Shown piece by piece: positions 17,203 through 26,362 of a DNA stretch of 42,806 nucleotides (position 1 is the stretch's first letter; every line of letters begins with the position of its first letter). This DNA comes from an uncultured Oscillospiraceae bacterium (GTDB taxonomy: Bacteria > Bacillota > Clostridia > Oscillospirales > Oscillospiraceae). The stretch spans positions 1-42,806 of the forward strand of contig CANQII010000005.1 of assembly GCA_947623875.1 (NCBI GenBank), read 5' to 3'. The notes beneath the pieces were generated by a model, which searched no databases, was not told where the DNA came from, and saw only the letters and a list, made by a program, of their open reading frames with translations. The translations under genes and the position numbers were made by a program.

Positions 17203-19797
17203 ATATTGACGGTTTTTTAAATCGCGCATTTTAGCTCGTCTGCACGGCGCGATTGTATCGCTAGCTCTCATCCGGACGATTCTCTTGCTGTCCAGTGGTC
17301 TTTCTGCTGGGCCTTTTGTAGGAATCTTTGCTTCCTAGAGGGCGTCCTCTTTTGGAAGAGCCAGTTTTGGGAGGGCTTTTCTTTGGAGGATATTTCGTTG
17401 GCTTCCCCAACTCCGCATTCGTCCTTCTTGTTCGCGGCTGTGAATCCTTAGAACCCGTTGGGCGCCCGCGTTTCCGTGAACTCTCCTGAGGAGAGACTGG
17501 TACGGTGTTGGTCTGCACGCGTTCTTCACGAATTGTATCACGCACAATGGAATCAAGCTCAGGTTCTGTAGTCTCTTCATTGGCGAGCAATCCCTCAGCA
17601 CTCTCATCAGGTTCGCGATCCGATTCTTCTGGGATGATTGAACCACTGTCCTGCAATGGACTCGGAGTATTTTGAACGTCAGCATTGTAGCAGGAAACAC
17701 AATTGCCTTGAGGGCTGCCTTTTCCTGCATCGATAGCACAACAGCCATTCTGTTCTTCCTGATCCGAAGGGCAAATGAGAAAATCCCACACGTCCTGGTT
17801 TGAAGGATCTGGAATTTCAGGAATGCTGAGCACGGGGGTTTTCACTAGTATGAGACATTCTTCCAATGTAGTACACGAGCTGCTCCGTTGATCTAAATTT
17901 AAGTATCGTTTATTCACTATGGGTTCATATTCTCTGAGCGTGTCTTCGCTGATGCCAAACTCTTGTAACAGAACCCTCACTTTCGGACTCAAATTGTTGG
18001 AAAACACATATACATTGTTCGATAGCAGGTAAAATATTGTATCAAGCTCTAGAACGGCATCTGAAGGATCCATGCCAAGAGAGATACAGGTATTTGCTAG
18101 CTCGGTATAAATACTCGCAGCAATTTCATCAACAAAAATCTTTGCTCTGGAGCCAACACTGGTGTGCGTTCTAACGCTCTTTTCTCCCTGTGGTGCTTTA
18201 AAGTACTTGCGTGCAAGTTCCGATGCTTTTCTTAGGTCATAAATGTCGCTGATCTCCTTAGCGCTCTTATCCTCGGAAGATGCTATGGCGGAAAAACCAA
18301 TTGCATTCATTGCTTTATAAAGCTTTTTATAGTGAATGGTAACCTCTGCTGGCTTGCTGTTTTCTTCAATTTCTTTGCCTATTATGCCGTTCTTGCCATC
18401 TTTACCTATCATCAAATACTGCGCATATTTCTTTGGTATTTCATACTTTGTATCATTGGCAAGGGCTTTTTCAACTGCCAGCTTTGCTTGATATGTTCCA
18501 CTCATGAGATCCGTTCTCTGGAAGGCCGCAGCGATCGGATCACAAATCAGCGCAACATGCGCTGTAATATCATCATTTTGGAATACTTTAACATGACCTA
18601 CCGTTCCATACCGGTTTCTATCGATACAATACGCAGGATTCTCACGGATCTCTTCGCCGTGTTCCTGAACCATCTGAGTATGGCCATCTACCTGATCGGC
18701 CATCATAATCGTAAAGGGCAATCCTGTATTCGGAAGTTCTCTCATCATAGTTGCTGTGCAATAGCCCTGATCAAGGAGGGAACCTTTCGTTTCTAACGCG
18801 TAGGTTTTCAACTTGGCAGCTACTTGCTGTATTGCTGTGCAATCGGGTTGAGAACCTTGATAAGCAACGTGCGCAATCGGAATCCCCTTATACGCCCCGC
18901 TGGCAATAACAACCCACAGGAACGAGAGGATGGGATTGTGCTTGCCCGTCTTGTCTGGTCCTTGCTGCGCATCTTCCCTCTCTTCAGATGCGCAGGCGAT
19001 GTCAGCACGGTCAACAATTACGTAAGCATCCTCTACGCCCTTGCTGCGCCACAACCGAATCCAAGCATCCTGAAACAAGTTGTTCTTTGCGATCCATGCC
19101 TTGTCTCGAGACAACGCAGAATACCAGGAGTCGCGATTAACTGGCGATGCGAATAATACATGATCATGCCCTTCGAAAGTCAATCGGCTCGCGGAATTGA
19201 CGGAACATGCAATCAAAAAGCATGCATAATCTAAAATGGCACATGCAGCATTGATGCCATGGGTCTGTACCAATATTGGAAGGATTCCAAGTTTCATTGC
19301 AATGGCACATACAATCGCAAAGATCCCTGCTTTTCGCACAGGGCAATTCGGTTTCACGCTTTCCTTTGCTATGACCTTGCCCTCTTGCAGCTGGTCCGTA
19401 TGCTCACGGCCAAAGAGGGCAAAGTACTTCTGGTTTGGATGCATCATCCCGGGGGTATCGGATTTCACGCCCACACGTTGGAACTGTCTCTCTTTACCGG
19501 AACCGCTGACGTAGACGAGGTTGATCCGTCCAGTACCACGCACGCTGGGATTGCTGTCCTTGTGTTCTTTCACACAGGCTGGAATGGGTACCAGAACATC
19601 GTGCATGATCTTGGACATACAATCCCTCCTTTAAAATCCTATTTTGGCACAGCTGCGATACAGCAACCGCAACACCCCAACAACTACGCTATGTTCTTTG
19701 AAGGCCACGCCTCCTCCGAACTTCTCCTGCAAAGTGCGGACGGGATTTTCAGCCACACAGATCACCAAGACAAGCGGGATTGAAAAACCGTCAATAT
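17203..19797 (-). mobile_element. IS1634/IS4-like insertion sequence
   Basis: Terminal inverted repeats ATATTGACGGTTTTT (17203-17217) and AAAAACCGTCAATAT (19783-19797), with imperfect extension inward, flanking one DDE transposase gene. Confidence 0.75.
17261..19618 (-). CDS. IS1634/IS4-like DDE transposase with C-terminal AT-hook-like tail
   Basis: 785 aa; SLLDQGYCTATMMRELPNTGLPFTIMM and an IYDLRKASELARKYFKAPQGEKSVRTHTS block. C-terminus has SRKRGRPTGSKDS and SKRGRPLGSKDS. Confidence 0.7.
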   Translation of the reverse strand: MSKIMHDVLVPIPACVKEHKDSNPSVRGTGRINLVYVSGSGKERQFQRVGVKSDTPGMMHPNQKYFALFGREHTDQLQEGKVIAKESVKPNCPVRKAGIFAIVCAIAMKLGILPILVQTHGINAACAILDYACFLIACSVNSASRLTFEGHDHVLFASPVNRDSWYSALSRDKAWIAKNNLFQDAWIRLWRSKGVEDAYVIVDRADIACASEEREDAQQGPDKTGKHNPILSFLWVVIASGAYKGIPIAHVAYQGSQPDCTAIQQVAAKLKTYALETKGSLLDQGYCTATMMRELPNTGLPFTIMMADQVDGHTQMVQEHGEEIRENPAYCIDRNRYGTVGHVKVFQNDDITAHVALICDPIAAAFQRTDLMSGTYQAKLAVEKALANDTKYEIPKKYAQYLMIGKDGKNGIIGKEIEENSKPAEVTIHYKKLYKAMNAIGFSAIASSEDKSAKEISDIYDLRKASELARKYFKAPQGEKSVRTHTSVGSRAKIFVDEIAASIYTELANTCISLGMDPSDAVLELDTIFYLLSNNVYVFSNNLSPKVRVLLQEFGISEDTLREYEPIVNKRYLNLDQRSSSCTTLEECLILVKTPVLSIPEIPDPSNQDVWDFLICPSDQEEQNGCCAIDAGKGSPQGNCVSCYNADVQNTPSPLQDSGSIIPEESDREPDESAEGLLANEETTEPELDSIVRDTIREERVQTNTVPVSPQESSRKRGRPTGSKDSQPRTRRTNAELGKPTKYPPKKSPPKTGSSKRGRPLGSKDSYKRPSRKTTGQQENRPDES

Positions 19798-19827
19798 CGT
19801 ATTGGAAGTCTTGGGATGTATGGGGGG

Positions 19828-20037
19828 TCAGAGGGTGAAGTCCTCGTTGTCAAACTTGGAGAAGGAGGCCGCCAAGGGCTTGGGGGGCACCCGCTTGAGA
19901 GGGTCGTAGCGGAAGCGGCGGCAGGAGCCGGCGGCGGAGACGATGCCCTTTTTCACGCAGATCACCTGTTCCTCGTCCAGCCGCTCCCCGCGGGTGCAAT
20001 AGGCACATCTGGGTTCAATGTCCTTGTTAAACAGCAT
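19828..20037 (-). CDS. Small Cys-containing hypothetical protein
   Basis: MLFNKDIEPRCAYCTRGERLDEEQVICVKKGIVSAAGSCRRFRYDPLKRVPP..., a compact CxxC-containing ORF. Confidence 0.55.
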   Translation of the reverse strand: MLFNKDIEPRCAYCTRGERLDEEQVICVKKGIVSAAGSCRRFRYDPLKRVPPKPLAASFSKFDNEDFTL

Positions 20038-20068
20038 GGGGCATCCCTCTCTCCCTGAGATGGGCCCA

Positions 20069-21247
20069 TTATACACGAGTCCTGCCCCGTTTTCCACACC
20101 TTTTTGAGAGCGCCACCCCACAAAATATGGTAAAGAGCAGCCAGACCCCGCAGGCGGACACTGTGGAGATGGCGAGGGCGGAGGAGAAGTCCAGGGTGGC
20201 AATCTGCTCCGTCTGGTCTGCCAGATATTCAGACACCGGCGCGGTGAGATTCCAAAACCGAGCCAGTACCGCCGTGAGTCCCGCTGCAATGAGACCATGG
20301 CACAGTTTGCCTGCAAGATATACCCTTGGCGAGAGCCCGCTGTCCACCAGAAAAGCCAGCACCTGGCAGTGGACGGAGAGCCCCGCCCACCCCAGCATAA
20401 AGGCGGCCATAGAGATCCGGCCTGTCAGGTCCGCCTCACCCCGGAGGGAGGACACGCCGGAGGAGAGCTCCAGTAAGCCGGATACCAGGCGCTTTGCCCA
20501 CTGAGGCTGGAATCCCAGAAGAGACAAGCCTTTCGCGGCGAGACTGAGCACCCCGTATTTGGAGAGCAGCCGCAGCACCACGGCGAAGAACACCACAAAG
20601 CCGCAGATGCTGAGGGTGCTCTGTACCGCCCGGGACACCGCCCCGGTAAAGGCCGCCGGGACGGTAACCGCCTCGATGGGTTTCGGCTTGGACACCGGCT
20701 TCTGGGTGTGTTCTTCTCTACGGGGCTCATAGAAGCGAAAGAGCAGCCCGGTGAGAAGAGAGGCGGCTGCGTGGGTGAGATAGAGGAGCAGGCCCACTCT
20801 GCCGTCCCCGAAGACCCCGGCCCCCACCACACCCAGAATGAACGCCGGGCCAGAGTTGTTGCAGAAGGCCAAGAGCCGCTCCGCCTCGGTGCGGGTGCAT
20901 AGCCCCTGCTGATAGACTTGCAATGCAGTCCTGGCCCCCACTGGATATCCGCCCACAAACCCTAACGCCACCGCCGTGGCGCAGCTGCCGCTCACCCGGA
21001 AGAGGGGGCGCATGATCCCCTCCATAGCCCGGCCCAGGTAGGCGGCGAGGCCCAGATCCACCACCAGGGCGGAGAGGACGAAGAAGGGGAAGAGGGAGGG
21101 GACGATCACGTTGAAGCAGAGCTCCAGCCCGTCTCTCGCTCCGGCGGCGGCCTCTTGCGGTGCCGCCACCAGGGCCGCCGCGGCGAGAAGCAGCGCCAGC
21201 CCCAAGGCCCCGTCCCGAAATCCCTTTGCCCGTACCAATGCCAGCAT
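20069..21247 (-). CDS. YlbJ-like sporulation/nucleoside-recognition domain membrane protein
   Basis: VIVPSLFPFFVLSALVV..., GFVGGYPVGARTALQVYQQGLCTRTEAERLLAFCNNSGPAFILG. SD GGAGGCGAGG before ATG 21247. Confidence 0.75.
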   Translation of the reverse strand: MLALVRAKGFRDGALGLALLLAAAALVAAPQEAAAGARDGLELCFNVIVPSLFPFFVLSALVVDLGLAAYLGRAMEGIMRPLFRVSGSCATAVALGFVGGYPVGARTALQVYQQGLCTRTEAERLLAFCNNSGPAFILGVVGAGVFGDGRVGLLLYLTHAAASLLTGLLFRFYEPRREEHTQKPVSKPKPIEAVTVPAAFTGAVSRAVQSTLSICGFVVFFAVVLRLLSKYGVLSLAAKGLSLLGFQPQWAKRLVSGLLELSSGVSSLRGEADLTGRISMAAFMLGWAGLSVHCQVLAFLVDSGLSPRVYLAGKLCHGLIAAGLTAVLARFWNLTAPVSEYLADQTEQIATLDFSSALAISTVSACGVWLLFTIFCGVALSKRCGKRGRTRV

Positions 21248-21388
21248 AGCCTCGCCTCCTGAAGGGGAGTCTATGCGGAGAAGTGGAAAAACTTGCCTGT
21301 CCCAATCTGGCCGGGAAAACAGCAAGGGCAGCGCCGTGGCGGCGCTGCCCTTGGATTTTGGATTGTTGGGTTGTGCAGTCCGCCGTGC

Positions 21389-23377
21389 TCAGCGGAGGAG
21401 CAGGATGAGGATCATATACCCCATGGCCACGCAGAAGCCCACGCCGAAGAGCAGCAGGCTGTAGCTGATGGAGCTCACGATCCGCTGGGACACAAAGTCC
21501 TGCCGCTCCCGGGGCAGGAAGTTGCCGGGCTTGTAGTCCTCCTCGTTCCGGGGCGGAATGGGACGCTTGCGGAGGACGGAGTGGTTCAATAGGGAGACGC
21601 CCCAATCGGTGAGGTGGTCCAGGATCCGACACACCAGTGCGGTTACAAACGGGATGATGTACTGCACCAGAGGCCGGTACACCAGCATCTCCAGATCCAG
21701 CCAGGCGGGCCAGCGGTTCACGTAGATCTTCCGGCCGCTCTCCTGGTCCTTGGCCATGAGCAGGGTGCGGATGATGAGCAGATACACCGCCGCGCCGATG
21801 CCGAGAGAGATGGCGGCGCCTTTCAAGTTGGTGAGGCTGAACCAGGCGATGGCGTGCTCCGGGCTCTCCCCGCCGGTGAAGCCCTGAGCCATCTTGGCGA
21901 TACCGCCCATGATCTGGGTGGGCAGCATGCCCATCAGGGGCAGGAGCAGGGCGGGAATGGCGATGCAGAGGGCGGAGTGCAGGTGCATGTAGGGCTTTTT
22001 GTGTTCCTCGAAGGGATGCATGGGTTTCTCCCAGAAGATACAGATGTAGAGCTTGGTCATATAAGCTGCGGTGAGGCCGCCGCTGATGAGAAAGATCCAC
22101 TCCACACAGTGGAAGAGAGCGGTGCCGGCTCCAGCGGCCTCCAGCAGCTCGATGTACTCCACAATGGACTCGTGGAGCAGGGTCTTGCTGATATAGCCGT
22201 TCCAGAGGGGCACGCCGGTGATGCCGAGAACCCCCATCAGGAAGCAAATGTGCAGCAGGGGCTTGTTGCGGCCCCAGCCCCGGAGCTTGTTGAGGTCCAG
22301 GACGTGGAGGTTCATGAAGATGGCGCCGGCGCAGAGAAACAGCACCAGCTTCAGCATGGAGTGGTTCACCATGTGCAGTACCGTGCCCCACACCGCCAGG
22401 CTGTTGTGGTGTCCCAAGAGGCCCTGCATGCCGATGCCCACCAGGATGAACCCGATCTGGGACATGGAGGAGCAGGCCAGGGTGCGCTTGAGATCGATGG
22501 AGAACACCGCCAGAAGGGCCCCCAGGAACATGGTGATCACCCCAAGAGTGAGGATCAGGGAACCCCATGTGCCATCGTGGAAGAAGAGCCGGCCGGAGAG
22601 CACCAGCACGCCGAAGATGCCGGCTTTCGTGAGGATGCCGGAGAGCAGGGCTGATGCCGGCGCCGGTGCCACTGGGTGTGCCTTGGGCAGCCAGATGTGC
22701 AGGGGGAACATGCCGGCCTTGGCCCCGAAGCCGAAGAGGATCAGGATGCCGGCGGTGTATAGAAGCATCTGGTTGGTGCACTGTTCCGCTGCGGCCTGAA
22801 TCTCATCAAAGCTGAGGGTGCCCAGGGCACTCTGGAGCAGGAACAGGCCCATCAGCATCACCATGCCGCCGATCACGGCCACGGCGATGTAGGTCTCGCC
22901 GGCCCGCATGGCGCCGGGCTTCTCGTCGTGGATCACCAGCACGTAGGAGGTGAAGGACATGATCTCAAAGAAGACGAAGGTGGTGAAGAAGTCGTTGGAG
23001 AGGAACACCCCCACCGTGGCCCCGCAGGTGAGCAGGGTGAAGAGGTAGTAGCGGTTCCGGTTGCGGTAGTGCTCGAGATACTCCCCGGAGAAGACAGTGG
23101 TGGACATCCACATCAGCGCTGCCACTGCGGCGTAGAGGGCCCGGAAGCCGTCCAGTTTGAAGGTGAGGCCGTTGGCGCAGATGTAGGGGATGGCGAAGGT
23201 GTATGTGTGGCCCGTGGCCGCCATTGCAAAGAGAATCGCGGCGGAGACAAAGGTGGCGATGCCGAAGAGACTGGCTACAATGTCCCGGGCGGGCTTGCTC
23301 TTCCGGCCCACCAGGTACGAGACCAGAGCGCCCGCCATGGGGCAGAAAATCGGCACCAGCAGAAATGGATTGCTCAT
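21389..23377 (-). CDS. Proton-conducting antiporter-like membrane subunit (NuoL/HyfB-like)
   Basis: 662 aa; FVFFEIMSFTSYVLV, GFGAKAGMFPLHIWLPKAHPVAPAPASALLSGILTKAGIFG. Confidence 0.8.
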   Translation of the reverse strand: MSNPFLLVPIFCPMAGALVSYLVGRKSKPARDIVASLFGIATFVSAAILFAMAATGHTYTFAIPYICANGLTFKLDGFRALYAAVAALMWMSTTVFSGEYLEHYRNRNRYYLFTLLTCGATVGVFLSNDFFTTFVFFEIMSFTSYVLVIHDEKPGAMRAGETYIAVAVIGGMVMLMGLFLLQSALGTLSFDEIQAAAEQCTNQMLLYTAGILILFGFGAKAGMFPLHIWLPKAHPVAPAPASALLSGILTKAGIFGVLVLSGRLFFHDGTWGSLILTLGVITMFLGALLAVFSIDLKRTLACSSMSQIGFILVGIGMQGLLGHHNSLAVWGTVLHMVNHSMLKLVLFLCAGAIFMNLHVLDLNKLRGWGRNKPLLHICFLMGVLGITGVPLWNGYISKTLLHESIVEYIELLEAAGAGTALFHCVEWIFLISGGLTAAYMTKLYICIFWEKPMHPFEEHKKPYMHLHSALCIAIPALLLPLMGMLPTQIMGGIAKMAQGFTGGESPEHAIAWFSLTNLKGAAISLGIGAAVYLLIIRTLLMAKDQESGRKIYVNRWPAWLDLEMLVYRPLVQYIIPFVTALVCRILDHLTDWGVSLLNHSVLRKRPIPPRNEEDYKPGNFLPRERQDFVSQRIVSSISYSLLLFGVGFCVAMGYMILILLLR

Positions 23378-23389
23378 ATGCGGGCCTCC

Positions 23390-24862
23390 TTAAAAGGTCC
23401 CCGCTGCAATGCGCCCGAGGACGTCCACCAGAGAGGCGGAGCCCATCCCCAGCGCCAGCATGGAGAGGATGAGAATCACAAAGGGAACGGTCATGTAAAG
23501 GTTGGGGTCCGAGATGTGCCGTCCCTTGGGGGGCACGCTGTCCCGGGCGGGGAAGAAGGCGTTGCACACCGGGATGAAGAGGTAGGCTGCGGTGAGGACA
23601 GCGGAGATCAGAAGGGCGATCACCCCGATGAGAGGCAGCACCCCGCCGGCGTCCATGGCGGCGGTGGCAAGGCCGAACTTGCTGAGAAAGCCTGGCAGCA
23701 GGGGCACGCCCACGAGGGCCATGGAGCCCACGGTGAAGGCGGCAAAGGTGATGGGCATCTTCCTGCCGAGACCGTCCAGCTCCGGCACCCACTCTCTGTG
23801 GGTCCGGTACATCACCGCACCGGCGCAGAAGAACAATGTAATCTTCATGACCCCGTGGAACAGCATGTGGCTGAGACCGGCCGCCAGCCCCGCCGGTGTC
23901 ATGAGGGTGACGCCAAAGACAATATAGCTCAAATTGCTCACCGTGGAGTACGCCAGGCGGCGCTTCAAGTGCTGCTCCCGTAGGGCGGTGGCAGAGCCGA
24001 AGACGATGGTGAACATGGCAAAACACATGGCCACGGTCTGGGCCCAGGTGCCGGAAAGAAGGGCGGGGCCAAAGCAGTAGAAGGTGACCCGCATGATGGC
24101 GAAGACGCCGGCCTTTACCACCGCCACCGCGTGGAGCAGGGCGGTAACCGGAGTGGGGGCCACGCCGGCGGCGGGAAGCCAGCCGTGGAAGGGGAAGATG
24201 GCCGCCTTTACCCCGAAGCCGAAGAAGCAGAGCAGATACGCGCCACGGAGCAGGTTGGCCCGGGGGTCGTCCGGAGACAGGAACCCGCCGTACTCGAACC
24301 GCAGGGAGGTGTTGCCCAGCACGTACAGCACCATCATGCCCACGAAAGCCATGGCGGCGCCGCCGATGGAGTAGGTCAGGTACTTCTTGCCCGCCTTGAT
24401 GGACCGGACATCGCCGGTGTGCATCACCAGGGGCAGGGTGATCAGGGTGAGCATCTCATAGAAGAGGTAGAAGGTCATGAGATTGGAGCTCATGGCGATG
24501 CCTAAGGTGACGCCGTAGGTGCCGGTGTAGTAGGTGAAGAAGCGGTTGTGTCCGTCCTCGTGCTTGATGTACTCCAGGGCGTAGAGACTGGCCAGCGGCC
24601 AGAGGAAGGCCACGAGACCGGCGAAGACGCAGGCCAGTCCGTCCAGACGGAGGGAGATGGAGAGGTCCTCTGTGAGGCGGAGCAGCCGCAGGGTGCCCTC
24701 TGGCCGGTGGATCAGCATTGCCAGCACCAGCAGAGAGGTGGCGCACACGGAGACCATCACGATCCGCTGCCGCACTTTTGCACTTCTGGGACGGAGAAAG
24801 ACGATGAGCAGGGCGGCTGCCAGAGGCAGCAGCACAGCCACCAGCATGAAAATCCGGCTCAT
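23390..24862 (-). CDS. Proton-conducting antiporter-like membrane subunit (NuoM/N-like)
   Basis: FGFGVKAAIFPFHGWLPAAGVAPTPVTALLHAVAVVKAGVFAIMRV; RRLAYSTVSNLSYIVFG. Confidence 0.8.
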   Translation of the reverse strand: MSRIFMLVAVLLPLAAALLIVFLRPRSAKVRQRIVMVSVCATSLLVLAMLIHRPEGTLRLLRLTEDLSISLRLDGLACVFAGLVAFLWPLASLYALEYIKHEDGHNRFFTYYTGTYGVTLGIAMSSNLMTFYLFYEMLTLITLPLVMHTGDVRSIKAGKKYLTYSIGGAAMAFVGMMVLYVLGNTSLRFEYGGFLSPDDPRANLLRGAYLLCFFGFGVKAAIFPFHGWLPAAGVAPTPVTALLHAVAVVKAGVFAIMRVTFYCFGPALLSGTWAQTVAMCFAMFTIVFGSATALREQHLKRRLAYSTVSNLSYIVFGVTLMTPAGLAAGLSHMLFHGVMKITLFFCAGAVMYRTHREWVPELDGLGRKMPITFAAFTVGSMALVGVPLLPGFLSKFGLATAAMDAGGVLPLIGVIALLISAVLTAAYLFIPVCNAFFPARDSVPPKGRHISDPNLYMTVPFVILILSMLALGMGSASLVDVLGRIAAGTF

Positions 24863-26349
24863 GGGATCACCTCCCCAAAGAGGGTGCCGGAGATGGACGT
24901 TGCGGCCTCCAGAATGGGCTGGGGCAGCAGACCGAGAAGCAGGGTGCCGGCTGCCAGCACCACCAGGGGAAGCACCATCCACACGGTGGGCTCATGTTTC
25001 TGTACCGTGTCGTAGTGGAAGCTGGCCCCGGGGAAGAAGGCCTGAATGGTGATGGAGAAGAGATAGCCCGCGGTGAGCAGGGCACTGGCCAGAAGGATCA
25101 CCGGGCCCAGCCAGCTTACTACCTGCAGTCCGGAGTCCAGAGCGCCCATGGCGAGATACCACTTGCTCACAAAGCCGCCGAGAGGCGGAATGCCTACGAG
25201 ACCCAGGGAGCAGATGGTGAAGCACCACATGGTGATGGGCATCTCCTTGCCGATGCCCCGATACTGGTCCACCGCCTTGCGTCCGGTGCGGCAGATGATG
25301 GCGCCGGCGGTGAAGAAGAGGCCGTCCTTGATCACGGAGTGGTACACCACATGGAGCAGGGCGCCGATAAAGGCGGTCTTCTGCATGAGGGCCAGGCCGA
25401 AGAGCACGTAGGACACCTGGCTCACCGTGGAATAGGCCAGGCGCTTTTTGAAGAGGTTCTCCTTGTAGGCCAGCATGGAGCCCATGAGCACGGTGCAGAG
25501 GGCCAGCGCCAGCCAGGCGTACTGCACCCACGTATTGCGGAGAAAGTCCGTGCCGAACTGGTAGTACACCACCCGGATGATGCTGAGCACGCCGGCTTTT
25601 GTGATCACGCCGGAGAGCAGCGCCGATGCCGGCGCCGGGGCCTCCGGGTGGGCGGTGGGCAGCCAGGCCTGAAGGGGGAACATGCCCGCCTTGGCCCCGA
25701 AGCCCATGATGGAGAGAAATGCCACGATCTGCAGCAAGGTCTCGTTGCCGGCGATCTTGGCCGGGTCCAGCACGCCGCCGGGGGTGAACACCGTGGTGGT
25801 GCCGTAGGTGTAGATGGTGAAGAAGCCGGCGAGGCCGAGACAGGCCCCGAACACCGAGTACAGCAGGTACTTGAAAGACGCCTGCCGGGCGGCCTCCGTC
25901 TGGGTGTGGAGCACCAGGGGGACGGAGAGTATGGTCATGAACTCAAAGCCCAGATACAGGGTGACGTAGTTGCCGGCAAAACAGAGGGTGAGTAAGGCGC
26001 CCTCGGTGAGCAGCAGAAAGCCGTAGTACCGGCGCTGGTCCTCCTCGTGGGCCATGTACTCCTGGGCGAAGAGCCCGGAGAGCAGCCACATCACAGAGGC
26101 CAGAACGGCGAAGAACAGGCCCAGCCCGTCTGCCCGGAAGTACACCGTGAGGGCGGGACTGCTGCCCAAGTGAATGAGAGAGAGCTCCCCCCGGGGGCCC
26201 ACTGCGCCGGCGATCACCAGGACCAGTACCAGCGCCAGCACGCCCAGAACAGCGGGGCGGAGGGAAGAACCGTCGAAGAACTTCAGGGCCAGCAGCAGAA
26301 CGCCGCAGACCACCGGCAGCAGGGCGGCCACAAGCAGAATGATTTCCAT
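24859..26349 (-). CDS. Proton-conducting antiporter-like membrane subunit (NuoL/M/N-like)
   Basis: MGFGAKAGMFPLQAWLPTAHPEAPAPASALLSGVITKAGVLSIIRV; KRLAYSTVSQVSYVLFG. Confidence 0.8.
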   Translation of the reverse strand: MEIILLVAALLPVVCGVLLLALKFFDGSSLRPAVLGVLALVLVLVIAGAVGPRGELSLIHLGSSPALTVYFRADGLGLFFAVLASVMWLLSGLFAQEYMAHEEDQRRYYGFLLLTEGALLTLCFAGNYVTLYLGFEFMTILSVPLVLHTQTEAARQASFKYLLYSVFGACLGLAGFFTIYTYGTTTVFTPGGVLDPAKIAGNETLLQIVAFLSIMGFGAKAGMFPLQAWLPTAHPEAPAPASALLSGVITKAGVLSIIRVVYYQFGTDFLRNTWVQYAWLALALCTVLMGSMLAYKENLFKKRLAYSTVSQVSYVLFGLALMQKTAFIGALLHVVYHSVIKDGLFFTAGAIICRTGRKAVDQYRGIGKEMPITMWCFTICSLGLVGIPPLGGFVSKWYLAMGALDSGLQVVSWLGPVILLASALLTAGYLFSITIQAFFPGASFHYDTVQKHEPTVWMVLPLVVLAAGTLLLGLLPQPILEAATSISGTLFGEVIP

Positions 26350-26362
26350 GTTGTCCGCCCCC

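Noticed and set aside
20727-22781. Minus-strand 684-aa ORF overlapping ylbJ-like and NuoL-like genes
   Set aside because: Wrong-frame translation of two real genes, Arg/His/Pro-rich low-complexity composition.
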